64,000 bases of DNA. It comes from Notamacropus eugenii. Taxonomy: Eukaryota > Chordata > Mammalia > Diprotodontia > Macropodidae. The position numbers and the translations under genes are program-made. The notes below the pieces were generated by a model. That model saw only the letters and a program-made list of their open reading frames with translations, had not been told where the DNA came from and ran no database searches. Below, one piece after another: positions 39,101 through 54,100 of this stretch (position 1 is the stretch's first letter; each line of letters begins with the position of its first letter). The stretch lies in the NCBI RefSeq assembly GCF_028372415.1, contig NC_092879.1, forward strand, positions 71,530,412 through 71,594,411. Direction: 5' to 3'.

Positions 39101-42100
39101 TTCTTTGAACCATTTTGAGACAAGAATTTTCCATAGTGACCAGCCACATGAAAAAGGACATTGCAGGTTACAAATCTATAAAGCCTGAGCTGAAAAAGTC
39201 CCTGAAGATCATCTAGTTCAACCCCCTAACTTTAGATCATAAGTGCCCTGAAGGCAAGAACTGTCTTTTGCCTCTTTTTGTATCCCCAGAGCTTTAGCAC
39301 AGTGCCTGGGACACAGTAGGTGCTTCATAAATATTGATTGAAAGAGTAGAAAAAGTGAAAGGGAGATGATAAGGTCACATAGCTAGTCAGGGACAGAACT
39401 GGGGATAGAACTCTGGGCTCATGACCAGTGGGTATGTCAGTCAAATGTCTTGTCTATCGTAGGGCACTGCAGAATAGTGTGTAGGAGAACAATCATGTTG
39501 TTCCAGAAAGTGCCTCTCGATTGCGCTGTTCTGTCTTTGCCAAGTTTGTCTCAAGCATGTGACCTGTCTAGGTTTTCAGCGTCTTGGGGGTAGGTAATCT
39601 ATTTCAAGCATTCTCCTTTCTGCTCCTCTGAAGTCCTTCTCTGATACCTCAGCAGGGTCTGTAGGTGACCAGGAGCTCTCAGAAACTGCCTCCTCTAGCT
39701 TTTCAGAAACAAAAAAGGCTTCAAGTCCAGACCCAGTGATGGAGTATTTGCCCATCATCTGAGGCCCAGTCTAGGTAATTATTGAGAAACTCAGCATCAG
39801 GACATTGACCAGGAGGTCATTTCTCCCATAATCACAGTAACTCTTGAAAATAGTCTTCTAAGTCAGTGAGGGGCCCACGCATTGGGAGAGGGAGTGGATC
39901 TTTGTAGTGTTGAAGGAAATGGGGCATCATGAAGGGCTCCAACTACCTGTTTCAAGGCTCAGCTTGTTGTCTGGTGACCATGTCTGCCTAGCTAGCCACT
40001 CCCAACCCCCTTGCCTGCCCCATCTCAGGATCATGCAATTTCAGTCAGAACTGAAAGGGACTAACTCTATCCATCCACATTCAGGACTTTTAGGGCTAAA
40101 TGGGATTTTAAAGACCATCTACTACTGCAGTAGTCTCCTCTATGCCATCCCCAACAAGCTATCCTGCCTTTACCTAATGTGCTGCTCCCTTTCCCCAGTA
40201 CTAGGGAGGGAACTCTCCCTCCCTCCTGAGGGAGCCCCATTGCAAGTATGAGAGATCTAATAAATGGGATCAGAGTATCAGAGACCTAGAAGTGGGAGGG
40301 TACTCAGAAGTCATCCAGTCTAACCCCCTTCATTTTATAGAAGAGGAAACAGAGGCCCAGGGATGATAGCTAGCTTTCCCAAGACCACATAGGTAGTAAG
40401 TGGAAAAGTTGGAATTTGAACCCAGGTCTTCTGACTCTGTTCTACCTCCACATCAGCTACCTTGCCCACCTAAAGATGATTCCACTCTGGGTGGAGACAG
40501 GGGAGTCCTTGGTGATTGGTGAGGTCCTGCCTGGAACCACCTAGCACTTTTCCCACTATCTCTTATGGTGCAAAAGGGAAGGGCTCTGGAGTCCAAGGAA
40601 GATCTGAGATTGAATCTTGCTTCAGTCCTTTGTGTGACCCTGGGCAAGTCACTTAACCTTGCCTCCGTTTCTCCTTCCATAACATGGGAATAATAATAGA
40701 ACTTACTTCCCAGGGTTGTGTGAGGGTCGGATGAGATAATATATGGAAAGTGTTTTGTAAACCTTAAAGCCCCATAGTGCTAGCTGTTATTTGGAGGTTT
40801 TTCTTACAACAAGTTGAAATGTCTCTAATCCATATTCTTCATGGCTTAAGAGATCTTATCTATATATCCCATTGCCCCTGTAGTGTGCCCTATAAGAGGC
40901 ATCGTTTTTTGACCTTCCAAAATGTTGCAAGGTCATTAGATGCACCAAACATTGACTGGCCCCTGGGCACTGGCCCTGCTGATAATCTTCATTGCCTTCA
41001 CTATCTCTCATGTGCTTAGCCTAGAAAGGCCTTGAACATCTGCTTGCAATGGATAGATTCTATGCCCTCCCTCCCCTGTAGAAGTCCCATGGCTCTCAGA
41101 GCCCCAAGTCCAATGGAAACAGCCAAGACCCTAAATGATGCTGTTTTGATGCTGGGTCCAGCTGAAGGTGAGACACTGGACCAGATGATCTCTTCAAATA
41201 CCTTTCTCCTGCTTCTGCTGCTTGATTTCCCATGGGCACACTCCAATATCTCTTAGGTCCTCGGTGCCTAAGTATATATTAGCTTTCATAATTTCTGTAG
41301 GCAACAAAGGGAGCATAGCCAAGAGTCTTTGATTTAAAGAATCAAGAAATTCCCTTAGTTGTGGTGGTGAGGGGGCACTTAGGGAAGGGAAAGAGGATAG
41401 TGGCTGACAATGTAATGTACATGGTAGAAGAGATACCTGTTGAGCCTCTACCCTACCCTGTCCATGTGTCTGTCCCTCCTAAGTAATGACTGCCCCCATT
41501 CCCCATCGAATTTATGGGGGGAGATCAGGGTCTCTAACTTGAGGCTTGTGAATTCATTTATTTATTTATCTATCAACCTATCTATCTGTTTATACTATTT
41601 TGATAAATATATTTCAATAGAATTGATTTCCTTTGTAATCCTATAGATTTCATTTTCTGCATTTAAAAACACAATTGTGAGGAATGCATAGGCTTCCCCA
41701 GACTGACTGCCCAAGGGAGAGCAGTGATACACTGCAAAGGTGACTAAAGGATCAGCCTCCCTCCAAGACACAAAAGACAATCCCTGAGAATCTCCAGCCT
41801 GCACCTAAGAGCTATAACTAGGGGGGAGCTACCTAGGGCACTGACATTTATGGGATGCTGACAGTCCTTCCAATCCTTCAGTAGCATAGAAACAACTGAG
41901 CTTTAGCCCTTAGTTACCATGAATAGTAAAAATAAAAATAATAGTAATAGTTAGAATTGAGATAGCTCTTCAAGTTTGCAAAGGATTTTTCATATGTTAA
42001 TTCATTTAATCCTCATGATAACCCTGGAAGGCATTACTCCCATTTTCAGGTAAGTAAACTGAGACACAGAAAGGTTCATTGACTTGCCCAGGGTCCCATG

Positions 42101-45100
42101 GCTAGTGACACCGAAATTCTTCAAAATAGTATCCCACTAAGGCACACCCTTCTTTGTCAGGGGAGCTCTTCCCTTGCCTCACTCACAGCAGGTTTCATAG
42201 CAGTGGCCTTGGGGTTTCTCCTTCCACCCAAATTAATTTGTTTGAAAAAGTTAATTTTTTTGGGGGGGGGGGAAGCAGACAGAGTTGCTATTTATGGCTC
42301 CACAGCCCCTTTTCCTTCTTTGGAACCTGAATGACCTTTGCCAATACCTGTATGCCATAAGGATTCCCAGCCAGTAATCCCTTGGGAGTTAGGGAAACAA
42401 TGAGTCTTATGTGCCTTAGAACCTTGACATCTGGTGAAAGACCACCCCTGGGTCATTGCCCACTGAATCTTGTCCTACTCCTAGCTACCTCCTTCCTGGT
42501 CCACTGACTGTGAGAACATAGCCCTAGATGGTCTTCTCTCACCAAGGAGAAATGTGGAAGCTCTAGGAAATAGAATTTCAGGGCTCTCAGTTTGATGTGC
42601 TAGCCAAAACACTATAAACCCTGGACACCCAAAGCAAAGGTGAAGAATGTCTGCTGTAAGCAGACACTTCCTAATCCATTCTCCTTCCCATGTGGATCTG
42701 GGAAGTCCTAGTCGATGAATTCAGTCATATTGGGGTCTTTCAGAAGAGATATCCACAGAAAGAACAGAGATTATCAGGGCAGAATTTACCAAAAGTGGTT
42801 TTGGTTGAGGAGATACATCAGATGGCCAGGTCAGGTTCACAGAACAATATATTCGAACCTGAAGGTATGAGCTCTCAGTTAGAAGGAATCTTACTCTTGA
42901 CCTAAAACATTACAGGAAAAATTGATCAACAGGGAGCTAATTCTCAAGGATGAAATTCTTATGCCATGAAGATAAACAATTATAATCATGATATAAAGGG
43001 GGAGATGTCTAACAGACTGGTATACACATACACAAGGACCTCACTGACCAATGTTGATTTTAAAGACATATACAGAAGATGGAAGCATAGCCAAGTAATG
43101 GAGGATGTGTAAAAAAATTGACACCATTTTATGAGAATGGTGTCAGGAGCACTAATGCTCAGAGTGAGCCAAGGTCAATAATGAATACCAAGGACAGGAT
43201 CAAAGGGCTGTCTAACCCTATTTTGGTAACAAGAAATCCAAAACCTTTGAGATTTCTCTTCCTCAAGTCTAAGGGTACACATCATATCATGCCTGTCTTC
43301 CTCCACCATTTTTATCATAAATCCCAAGGTTCAGGGGTCACTTTATCCAAAGATTCCCATTTTTTCAAATTCAATAATCAGTTCCACCTTGTTCCAAAAT
43401 AACATCCCCCCATCACTTCCTTCATCTTTGGAAGAATAAAATGTGAGTCAAAATGTAGCAGCTGCTCTGCTTTTAGTAGAGAGAAAGCTAAAGCAGGTCT
43501 TCAAATAACTGAACAACTCAATAAGTACTGCATCATGCCTCTGTACTAGGTTTGTGGTAGTTTCTAAATGCTTCATCTATTTCCTCCTTCTATACAAGTG
43601 GACTGTAGCATACTCCTACACTATCACTTTTCTTTTTCCCTCCATTAATCTTCACCCAAATGCTTTCCATTGGATTCCTGGGTCTCTTCATATGTCTTCT
43701 TAACATATAATATTACTTTGCCACCCCTTTTATTTGTTTGGTTCCTTCAGGAAAAGGTGTACCATTCAGCTGTCATATTCTAGTCACATATCACATGGCC
43801 CACCAAGTTACAATGATATCTGTGATGGTGAATTCACTTCCTTGCATTAAGATTTCTAGTTCAGCATCTCTATTGCCCATACTTGGCCCATTTTTATATC
43901 AACATCGGAGATCATGTTTTTTTTTTATTTCTGCCTTGGCTATTAGTTTGTATGCATTGTTGGTTTTCTCTTTTGATGCTCTTATCAATATATTGTACCT
44001 GGGACTCTGGGACTCATTTTACAGTTGAAGGGATTTGGCCATGGTTGGAAGGGAGGTGGGGCTCCAAACTTCCAAATCTGACTTAATGATCTTCTCTCCA
44101 TGCCAGGCTTTTCCTAGGACTTATTCCTGGGCCTGTTATGGAATTTATGAATCTCTTCAGGTATCCATGAGTGCATATTAAAATACTTTTAGTATTTTAG
44201 TAATTTAGTAATTACTATTATTAGATTTAGTAATCTCTCTATTAAAGTAGGTGGCACAGTGGAGAGGCACAGATAGGCCTGGAGTCAGGAAGACCTGAGT
44301 TCAAATCCAGCCTCAGACACTTACCAGCTGTGGGGCCCTGTGCAAGTTGCTTAATCCCCATTTGCCTCAGTTTCCTCATTTGTAAAAAGGGGATAATAAT
44401 ACCTAACTCACAGGTTATTATGAGGATTAAATGAGATAATAATTGCAAATTGCTTAGCCCTGTGTACTGGCACATAGTTAATACTGTATAAATGTTAGGT
44501 ATGCTTATTATTAAAAAAAAAAAACAGAAGAGGGAAAGTGAGCAAAGTCAATATTGGTGGGGATCTGGAGAAGAAGGTACCCTGGGGCAAGCATTCATTT
44601 AATCATTAATCATTTATTAAGTAGGCTCTGGAGATATGGAGACAAAAATACCTGAAATAATCCCTACCCTCAAGGAGTTTACATTAGATTGGAGGAAACA
44701 ACATGTATACATAGAAACAAATGGGAAACGTCACAAAGTAATTAGGGATGGGTCACTGGCAACTGGGGTAGATTACGAATGGCCTTGTATAAGAAGGGAC
44801 TACCTAATTTAAGCTTTGAAAGAACCTAGGGATTCTAAGAGATGGGTGAGAGGAGAGTAACCTTTCCAGGTTTGGACCCAAGGTGCCAAGGGAGGAATCC
44901 TAGAAGGATAGGCAGGAGCCAGATCATGAAGGGCTTGGGGTGTCAAATAAGCACTTTCCATTTTTTTCTAGAGACTGTAGGGAGTCACTGAAGACTTGAA
45001 CAAGGAAGTGGCATGCTCACAATGTGCCTTAGGATTATCAACTTGGCACCTCTGTGGAGGATGACTTGAGGAAAGAAAGGATGGGAGATAGGGAGACCAA

Positions 45101-48100
45101 TTGTCCAAAACATCACTCAGGGTCCTCCTAGAGTGTAACCTGACAATATGGAACTAAGGCTATCCAGCTGTTTCTCCCCTGTGACTTTTGAAGAGTTGTG
45201 ACAGTGTTGTCTTTAGACACACAAACAGGCCACCCTGGAACGGGATAAGGGACAAGGTTCTCCTTTCTGCCTTCTCACCCTGAAGAAGAATACCATAGGG
45301 GTTCATTTCCTCAATATCCATGGGTATAGACCAGTCATAGAGGGGAGACCCTTGCTTATAGAATCCCCAGGCTTTAGAGTGGGCAAGAACCTGAGGGATC
45401 ATTGAGTTCAACCCCCTAATCACATAAAGAACCCTCATAACTAAAAGACAGAGCTCACGTAGCCCAGTTCCTTTGTTTTCTAGGTGATAAAATGGAGGCA
45501 CAGAGATAGAAAATGACTTGTCCAAAGTCACACAGATGGTAAATGGCGGGGCCAGAACTTGAACTGGGGTATGCTGAATTCAGAAGTTTAAGTCTGATGA
45601 GGAAGCTGAGACCTACAGAGGGAGAAAAGAGGGGATGGACTGGATATCCTGTAAGGTCCCATATAGCTTGAAATATGCAAGCATCTATGATCCTAGATGT
45701 GATATAGAAGTGACTTGTCCAACATTACACATCAAATAAGTGGCATAGCAGGGGAATAGCACAGGGTCTGAATAGTCAGGGCCTCTACATCCAAAGGAAA
45801 TTCCACTTATTGCCTAGGGCTCTGTAGGCTGAGAGATTCCATTTTCACTACAGGTGGTAGCCTCTGTCCTTCAGCCCCCAAATTGATTCAGATCTCAGTC
45901 ATTACTGAAAGGAAAGATACAATTCCCCTTGGGCTGGGATGCCCCATTTGCATAGATATGTCTAAGTGGTACTTGCTTGGCATCTCTTGCTTGGTGTTGC
46001 CTTGACCCCCTTCCCCAGGTGCCCTGGTTCCCAGGTCCATGTCAGATACTGATGAAACATGAGCCAGGTTGCTTCCCTCTTACCATAGTCCGTTCCAGCA
46101 GTAAGGGGGAAAACCCTACCCAGTTCCAAATAATTAAAAACCACCCCCATAATTGAATGCACCAAGATTTTCCCTTTCAGCTTTTGACTGGGGAGCATAT
46201 TTGCTAATTAACCTCTGGCTTTCATTCGCCAGAACTAGATTGTGAGGTGAAGTACTTGCAGCCACAAAAGAAACTCCTGGTTTATTTAGCTTTCATTTAA
46301 AAAGGGGATTTAAAATTTTTTTTTTACCTAGGGCAGCTGTCCTCTGAATGTGTGCACGCATGCATGCATAGACAAACCTTAGATTACAGGGATGTTTTCT
46401 ACCCCCATAAATGGCCTATAAAGATCTTGATAAGGAAGCTTAACTGGAGGAAGTGGAGAAGGGGATGATTTATTCCACCAATAACGAGGAAAGATAAAAC
46501 AAACAGCAGGCACCCCAAGCCCAGGAAGTGGTTTGAGGACTAAATGTCCAAGATTCCAAGAGACTAGACTGGCCCTTTGAGAGAACTAGACCCTTCCCCA
46601 CCTTGCCCCCCAAGCCATGCAGGCCCAGAGTGGGACAGGTGACTTATCCAAGGTCATTGGTGACACAATGAACTAGAACCCTGGTTTCCTTGTGTGTTTC
46701 AGGGTTAGAAAAGTTTCCTGAGAACCAAGGTCTCCAGTTAGATCCCTGGAGTCTGGGAGTTGGCCAAGAAGATCTGAGTTCCAGCCCAGATTCTCATACT
46801 TATTAATCCAGTAGTAGATGGAGGGCTGAGCCTTGGAATAAGCAAGATGTAAATTCAAATCTGGCCTCTGGCACTTACTGACTACAGTGTAAGCCTGGGA
46901 AAGTCCCTTATTCTTTATGGGCCTCAACTTTCTCCTCCATAAAATGGGGATAATAATAATGCCACCTGTTTCATGGGGTTATTATAAAGGTGAATTATGA
47001 GTGAACTGAAAGCTTTTTACGAAGTTTTGTATTCATAAATCTTGACAAAAGAACATCAAAATTCATCCAAAGGGCAAAAAAGGTCTAGAATTTCAAAGAA
47101 AAGAATGAGGAAAAACAGTAGGAATGAAGATGGTATAGCATTTCTAGATCACAAACTGTAAAAATTATAAAGTGGTAATGCTGAGAACTCATTGGTCTTG
47201 GCCAACAATAGCAACAAAGATAATACTGAAAATAGCAGTAACATTTCTAGAGCTAAAGTTCTGAAAGTGCTTTGCATCTGTTAATTCATTTCATATTCAT
47301 CTGACTCCAGTCCCAGTAATGCTTTGAAAATGCTTTGAGTGGAGACTAGATGAGAAATAATCAGAAACAATCAAATTGTATGGAACCTCAAGTTCTACAA
47401 CCCCAACACCATCAACTTCCCTTTTCGACATGAACAGTTGGGAAAATTAGAAAGTAGTCTGGCAAAAAAATAGGTTCTGGTCTGCATCCTATGCCCTATA
47501 TATTATACACCATATTGTTCCAAATGTACACAACATTTATATTACTTATATTATATTATTATATCCACATCATTTTTCAAAAACTAAGGCAAATGGATGG
47601 AAGTGACTTTCTTTCATAACTATGGCTAGAGGGAGAATTCCCAGACAAAAAATAAAAGAGATGATAAAAAATTAACTAGACAATTTCTACTACTGAACAG
47701 TGCAACACTTTTATGCAAACAAAATCAATGCAGCTTTTGATTAAGGAAGATCTTTGCATCAAAGATCTCTGATAAAGGTCTGATATATAAGATAATTAAA
47801 GAATTAACATAAATACATAAGCCCAAGAGCTACTCCTTAAATGGATAAATGGTCAAAAGATATAAATAAACAGTTAGCAAAAGACTTGCAAACTTGTGAC
47901 AGCCGTATGAAAAATTATTCCAAATTGCTAATAGAAATGCAAATCAGAACAATCTTGATGTTTCATTGCACACCCAGAAAATCAACAAATATGACAAAAG
48001 AGAGGAAGGGCCAGTGTTGGAAGGGTTGTGAAAAGAGAGGCAAAATAATATATTGTTGATGGAACTGTGGATTGGTCGAACCATTCTGGAAAGCAATTTC

Positions 48101-51100
48101 AAATTGTGTTAAGGAAATGACTAAAATGTCCATACCCTTTTACACAGATATCCTAATGCCAGTAATATACCCAAAGGAGGTCAGAAACAAATAATGGTTC
48201 TATTTACATCATATTAATCATAACAACTGTGTATGTGAGCAAATAATGGGAAATGCAGTAAATATCTACAGATTGGAAAATGACTAAACAATTTGTGGTA
48301 CCATAAGAAATGATGAATATAAATAATTCAGAGAAACATAGGAGGACTTAAAATAACTAATGTAGAATGAAGTAGAACCAAGAAAACAACATACAATACA
48401 TTGACAACGTAAACTGAAAGAACATTAAAATGATATTGAATTCTTCATGCTGGCCTTGAGGACAGATGAAGGGGGGGGTATGCATATCAAATGTTGTATA
48501 TGCTGTCAGATCCTATGGACCTATCAATAGGTTTTTCTGAACTTTTGAAAAATCTTATAAGGGAAGGACTGTGAGGTAAGGGAGAGGAAAGGGATCTGTT
48601 TGGAAATTGATGTCATAGTAAGAGGAAAAAGACAATAATTTTTTTTAAATTCTATGTAACTATAACCTATTATTATTAGCCTCTCTGAGCCTTAGTTTGC
48701 TGTCTTCATTATGGGGTTAATAATACTTGCATTGTTTAATTCACAGAGTTTCTGTGAGGAAAGAATTTTGCAAATCTTAGAGAACTATTTCAATGTGAAT
48801 TTATATTATCAGGTCTAAGGAGTTAAATATATTATATATGATGCAAATATTGTATTTTGATGCAAATGTCAACCCACCCACATGTGTACCAACATCCCTT
48901 TTAGAAGACAAATCACATTGTCTGCTGCAAAATCCCAGAACTAATCTGAGCATAACAAAATCACCATGCTAACATCCACTCCCTGTGTGGCCAGAAGAGT
49001 CCTGAAAGGGGAGGAAACTTGGCTGCTCTCACTCAGAGATAATTCAGTGGTGAATGAAGTAGATAAATTGATGTGGGCAGGGAGAGAAAGATTGAGGAGA
49101 GGGATGGAGCTGTATAAAGCCTCCCCCAGTGCTGGTAGATGGAACCCTAGGACTATAATAGCTAGTAGAAACAGACAAAAGGAGCCCATTGTCCTCTGCC
49201 CCTCCTTGGTATAGGAGCTCTCCCTGCAGGAGCAAGGGACTCCTTAGTGCTCCTGAAGGTGCCTGGCAGAGCTGAACTACTGCTGTCAGCTCCAACTTGG
49301 AAACCAAAACTCTTTTTCCCTAGTTACTTGAACTGTTAAGTCAGCCAGCAGCGCACTTTCTACATTCATGCTGTGTTTAGATTCTAAATTATAAAGTGTT
49401 TCAAACAAGGATTTAATTTCTATTTAACAAGATAACAATTGTAAGTTAATTACACATCAACTGATAATGAATGGATCGATTTTTTCCCCCATGGGTTTGA
49501 CAAGGGGACCCTGAATGCACATCTATTTGGAAGCAGCTGAAATCCTGGGAATTCTGTTTTAAAGAACTGGCTTAATGAGTACACCCTACAATAATTACTG
49601 CAGCTAGATGCAGCATTATAAACTTCTTATTGCGACTGGACATGCCAGGACTGTCAGCAATTCCTAGGATGATAATTGCTTGCTAACGAAATACTGATTG
49701 TTTCAGACATACTCATATGTTGCTGTTTAAAACAGATCACTAAAACCCAAACTGGTATAACTGTGGAGGGGAGGATTGTTTCTCATAGGCTGGACAACTA
49801 ATGATTAAGTTTCTGGCTCGAAGGGGTCAACACTTGAAAATCAACTGGAGAACGCAGTACCTGGTTAAAAGCAAACAAAACATGGGGTTGTAGATTAAGA
49901 ACTGGATGGGATCTTAAAGATTATCTACTTCCCAATCACTTAATTTTGCAGATGAGGAAACTGAGGCCCAGAGAGGTGAAACCACTTGTTCAGGGTCCCA
50001 CAAGTAGGAGGTAATAGAACAGGATTGAGCCTATGTTTTCCTGATTCCAAATTCAGTACTCTTTCTAATGCACCACACTCTTATCATCAGCCAGAGACCC
50101 CTGGCAAATCCTACTTGTACAATAACGTGGCCAAAATCATCAGGGGAGAATAGGCCCCTGGTGACATCCCTTCCTTCAAGTATTAGGATCCATAAATAGG
50201 TGAGATGTCTTAGTGAAAAGGAAAAAAAAAACAAATTTGAGCTTTTCAAAAACAACCCCAGTGTGGAGTTCAGATTGTGCCTTCCTGGGCCCCAGAAAAC
50301 AGAGCTCTGAGGTTGTCTCTTGGCTAGATTTTTGTTCCCTCTAGGTCTCTATAACTTTGTTTATTTCCCTACTTCTATAGGCATTTACAGGGGTTCACAA
50401 TCTCACTCCCTTTACTTGATGGTACTTATTCCAATTCAGGGAAATAAGATAGGATTTATCAAAATGATATGTTTTAGTTCCTTCTGATTAAAGGTCCTTG
50501 ATGTCAAAACATTTGATAAAGCACCCTCTGTTATCTTGTAAAAAAGATGAAGAAGTGAAAACTACATGATAGCCCCATTAGATGAATTTGAAACTGATGG
50601 AAAGACTGCTCTCGGTTCACATATATAACCTATATCAGATTGCTTACTGTCTTAGGGAGGGGTAGGGTTTGGGAAGAAGGGAGAAAATTTGGAACTTAAA
50701 ATTCTGTAGGAAAAAAAATAATATTAAAAATTCTCTCTACATGTAATTGGAAAAAATAAAATATTATTTAAAAAAAGATAGAAAAGTGAATTCAAGTAAA
50801 CAATCATTTATTAAGCACCCAGGTACTAAGCACTGGACAAAGAAAGGCCCAACAAAATGCCCCTCAAGCATGTTCTCAGTGGTCCCTGTTAGGCATGCAT
50901 AGTGATGAGAGAGAGCCAGACCCTTGAGCCTGCTGCCACTGAATTCCTTTCATGATCCTGTGACCCCGGTCATAGACAAAGCTGAGAATACAGGCAGAAT
51001 CTTAAGGTCTGGCTCTTCGGTGGATTTTGCTCTGCCTAGAGGAGCTCTGACAGCTTGGTCTTATATTCACTTCCTCTAAAGCAATCCAATCAGCTTTGGA

Positions 51101-54100
51101 TCATAGTATGTCTATGATATCACAACTTAGAGGCTTGGGCTGATTTGCTATGTAGCCTCTAAGCAGCCTGAGAAAAGAAGATGTTGGTGCCCTAGTTGTG
51201 GCTACTGGCAGCAGCTGCTGTCTCCCTGTCCTCACAACTCAACTCTTCTGCTTCCTTCATCGGGGTAATGGCTTCCTGTCAAAGGTCTATGCCAAGAGAG
51301 TTTCTACCAGTGCCTGATGGAACAAAAGTTCACATATTTCAAAGCTTCCTTCTCTAGCATCACCTTGCTGACTCAGTGGGATGTAAGTCCCAGGTGCAGG
51401 TACCTCATTTAAAATGGCACCCATGTCCTTGATTAAACACGATTCACCCATATCAGAGACATTTCCATTGCAATCTAATGCAAATCATCTGAACATGAGA
51501 GCAGCTAGAAAGATCCCTTCCTAAGGCTGCTTCACTTGGGGATTCTATAGCCACTCTGTCTTTCGAGAATAGAAGGGTCCAAGGGGATCCTGCCACTGGG
51601 ACCCAATGACCTATGCCAGGTTTAGGATGAGTAGTCACTTCAGAGCATCTTAGAGACTTGAGAAAAGCACCCATGGAAGAGTGAAACGTTTACCCCGCCC
51701 CCCTGTCCCAAGAGAACTAATAGAGAAGATAGAATCTCTCTCTCTCTGAGAGATATATAAAGATTATAAAGAGAAGAGTTAATTCTAACTCATATTCATG
51801 ATATAATGAAATAATAATAACATCTAGCATTTATACAGCAATTTTCAAGGTTTGGAAAGCATGTTACCAACATTCTCTTTTCTGATCTTCATAACAATCA
51901 TAGGAAATAGGTGTTAATATTCCCATTTTACAGATGAGTTGAATAGAGACAGACAGGAGTAAATAACTTGCCCAGGGTCACACAGCTAGGAAGTGTCTAA
52001 GGGCAAATTTGAACTCAGGTCTTCCTGGCTCCAGGTCAGGAACTACAAAGTATGTTTTCTCCCAATAACTGTGAAGTAGTTAGTACAAGTGTCATTGGCC
52101 TCATTTCACAGATGAGGAAATGAGACTCAGAGAAGTAAATGGACTAGACCATATTTACATGGGTAAAAAGCGTCACAGTGAGGTTTTCTGGTGCCTTTTC
52201 CAGTTTGCTTTCCCATGGTATTCTTTCTTTTTTTCAGGGATAGTTAAGGATCTTTCCTGCCTAGAGGCAAGAGGATAGCCCTACATGACCACTCAAAGTT
52301 TCTTTTGAACCTTAAGGCTTTCTGGGGAAAAGGGAGCCATTCTTATGCATTTCTAGAATTTGCTATCCCAGAAAATATTAAGAATAGATATCTATTCCAA
52401 AGTTGCATTCTATGATCAAACTAGTGGGGTGAACAGGGCTTAAAGGAGCAGCATATCCCCCTAAAACCAACTGGACATAACCTTGAAAAAGAGGTTCCTA
52501 GAGGTAGGTGGGCTGAAGTGGTTTTTAGATGGAAGTTAGCCTAAGGAAGGGGTCTCCCAAGACCTTTAACATAAGGGAAGGGCTCAGAAGGCACTACTAA
52601 GGATGAACCTAGCTCTGGGCTTTGGACACAGTCTTATGTCACTGCCCAGTCCTTTGGTGAATCTGGTGCCCAAGACCTCAGTCAGCGCGCAGCACAGCAC
52701 ATACAGAGGAACAGTTGAGCTAGCCGCAAACTCCACAGAAATCTCCCCTAGCTCTCTCGTTCTCCCTTTTGTTGACACACACACAGCTTTGAAGCCACAG
52801 TATAAAGGCTCACAGGCCTAGGCTCTTCCTGCTTCTACCTGATGCCTCAAAATGAGAGAGAATCTGGCAAGGCCATGAGGGCCACTGGCAGAAATGACTT
52901 TTTTTGCTCCCTCAGCTCAACTGACTCACCTCCATGAATCTGGCAGCAGAGATGGTTTTCTGAAGAGGATCTCAACTTTGAAGTTTTATCTGGAGGAGGT
53001 TTACCTCACTTCAGAAAACAACCCCAAGGACAAAACGCAATTAACAGGGCAAATGTGAAAAAAATGAGCCACTTAGGTGGCAATTGTTCTGGCATTGTGT
53101 AACAATCTGCGTTTGCAGCTCGTCTTCCTTCAAACAGCTCTTAACTAATATAGTCCAATTTGGATGATGGATGATAGGCGTCCAGTTCCTAGCTCCTAAG
53201 AAGGAGATTTTAAATCACATCTTCTTTTCATTTTTTAAAGGGAGCGAAATGAGTTTCCCATCTTGGCATGATTTATCACCTGGAGGTCCAGCCAGAGAGT
53301 TGTCTGTATGGCTCTCTAGCCCTAATTCCTATATCTGAAAGCCTATGATTGGGTGGTATTCACACCAGCCAATGTGCATTGCTGGGAAGCTGGTAAGGTT
53401 CTTCCAAGCCAGGAGGGATAGAGGCCGCAGGATTGGCATCACTGAGTGGCCACTCGCTCTCCAATTGTGAAGGGCTTCGGCAGCCTTCCAGCCAGGGCCA
53501 GCACCTCACTTAACCACTCCCCAACCCCCAACACTGTACTCATCCTCATACTGGTATTTTCACTGCTGTTATGGATGGGGTCAGGATAACTGGGCTCCAA
53601 TGCCAGTGCACCAACTAACCAGCAGTGTGATCTTGAGTATAAGTCCCCTTCCCCTCTCTGGGCCTCAAGTCACTCACTCATTTATAAAAGGAGAGAGTTT
53701 GGGCCAGATCATCTCTAAGTAACCTTCTAGTTCTAAATGTCTATGACATCATCAAATATTTGCCAATGATATCAAAATGCCAGAGGCAGGAATCTATAGA
53801 TAATTTCTCCCTCACTCTACCTTTGTACTAAACCAGGCTTGGAGATATTCTCTAGCCAGGAGATAATAATAGTGAATCCATGTTGGAGGCACTAGCATGT
53901 CCTAATCCCCAAAGAGTATGGAGAATGAAATGATCATTCATTCATTCAGTCACAGAACTGGAGACCACCAGAGGGACTTCTGAGGCCATCTAGAACTGTG
54001 GGGTCATGGTCAAATAGAAACAGATCCCTGAGGGCTTTACTTTGACTTAGAAAACTATAAATGAGCATTATCTATATTGTTCTACATTTTGATTTATTTT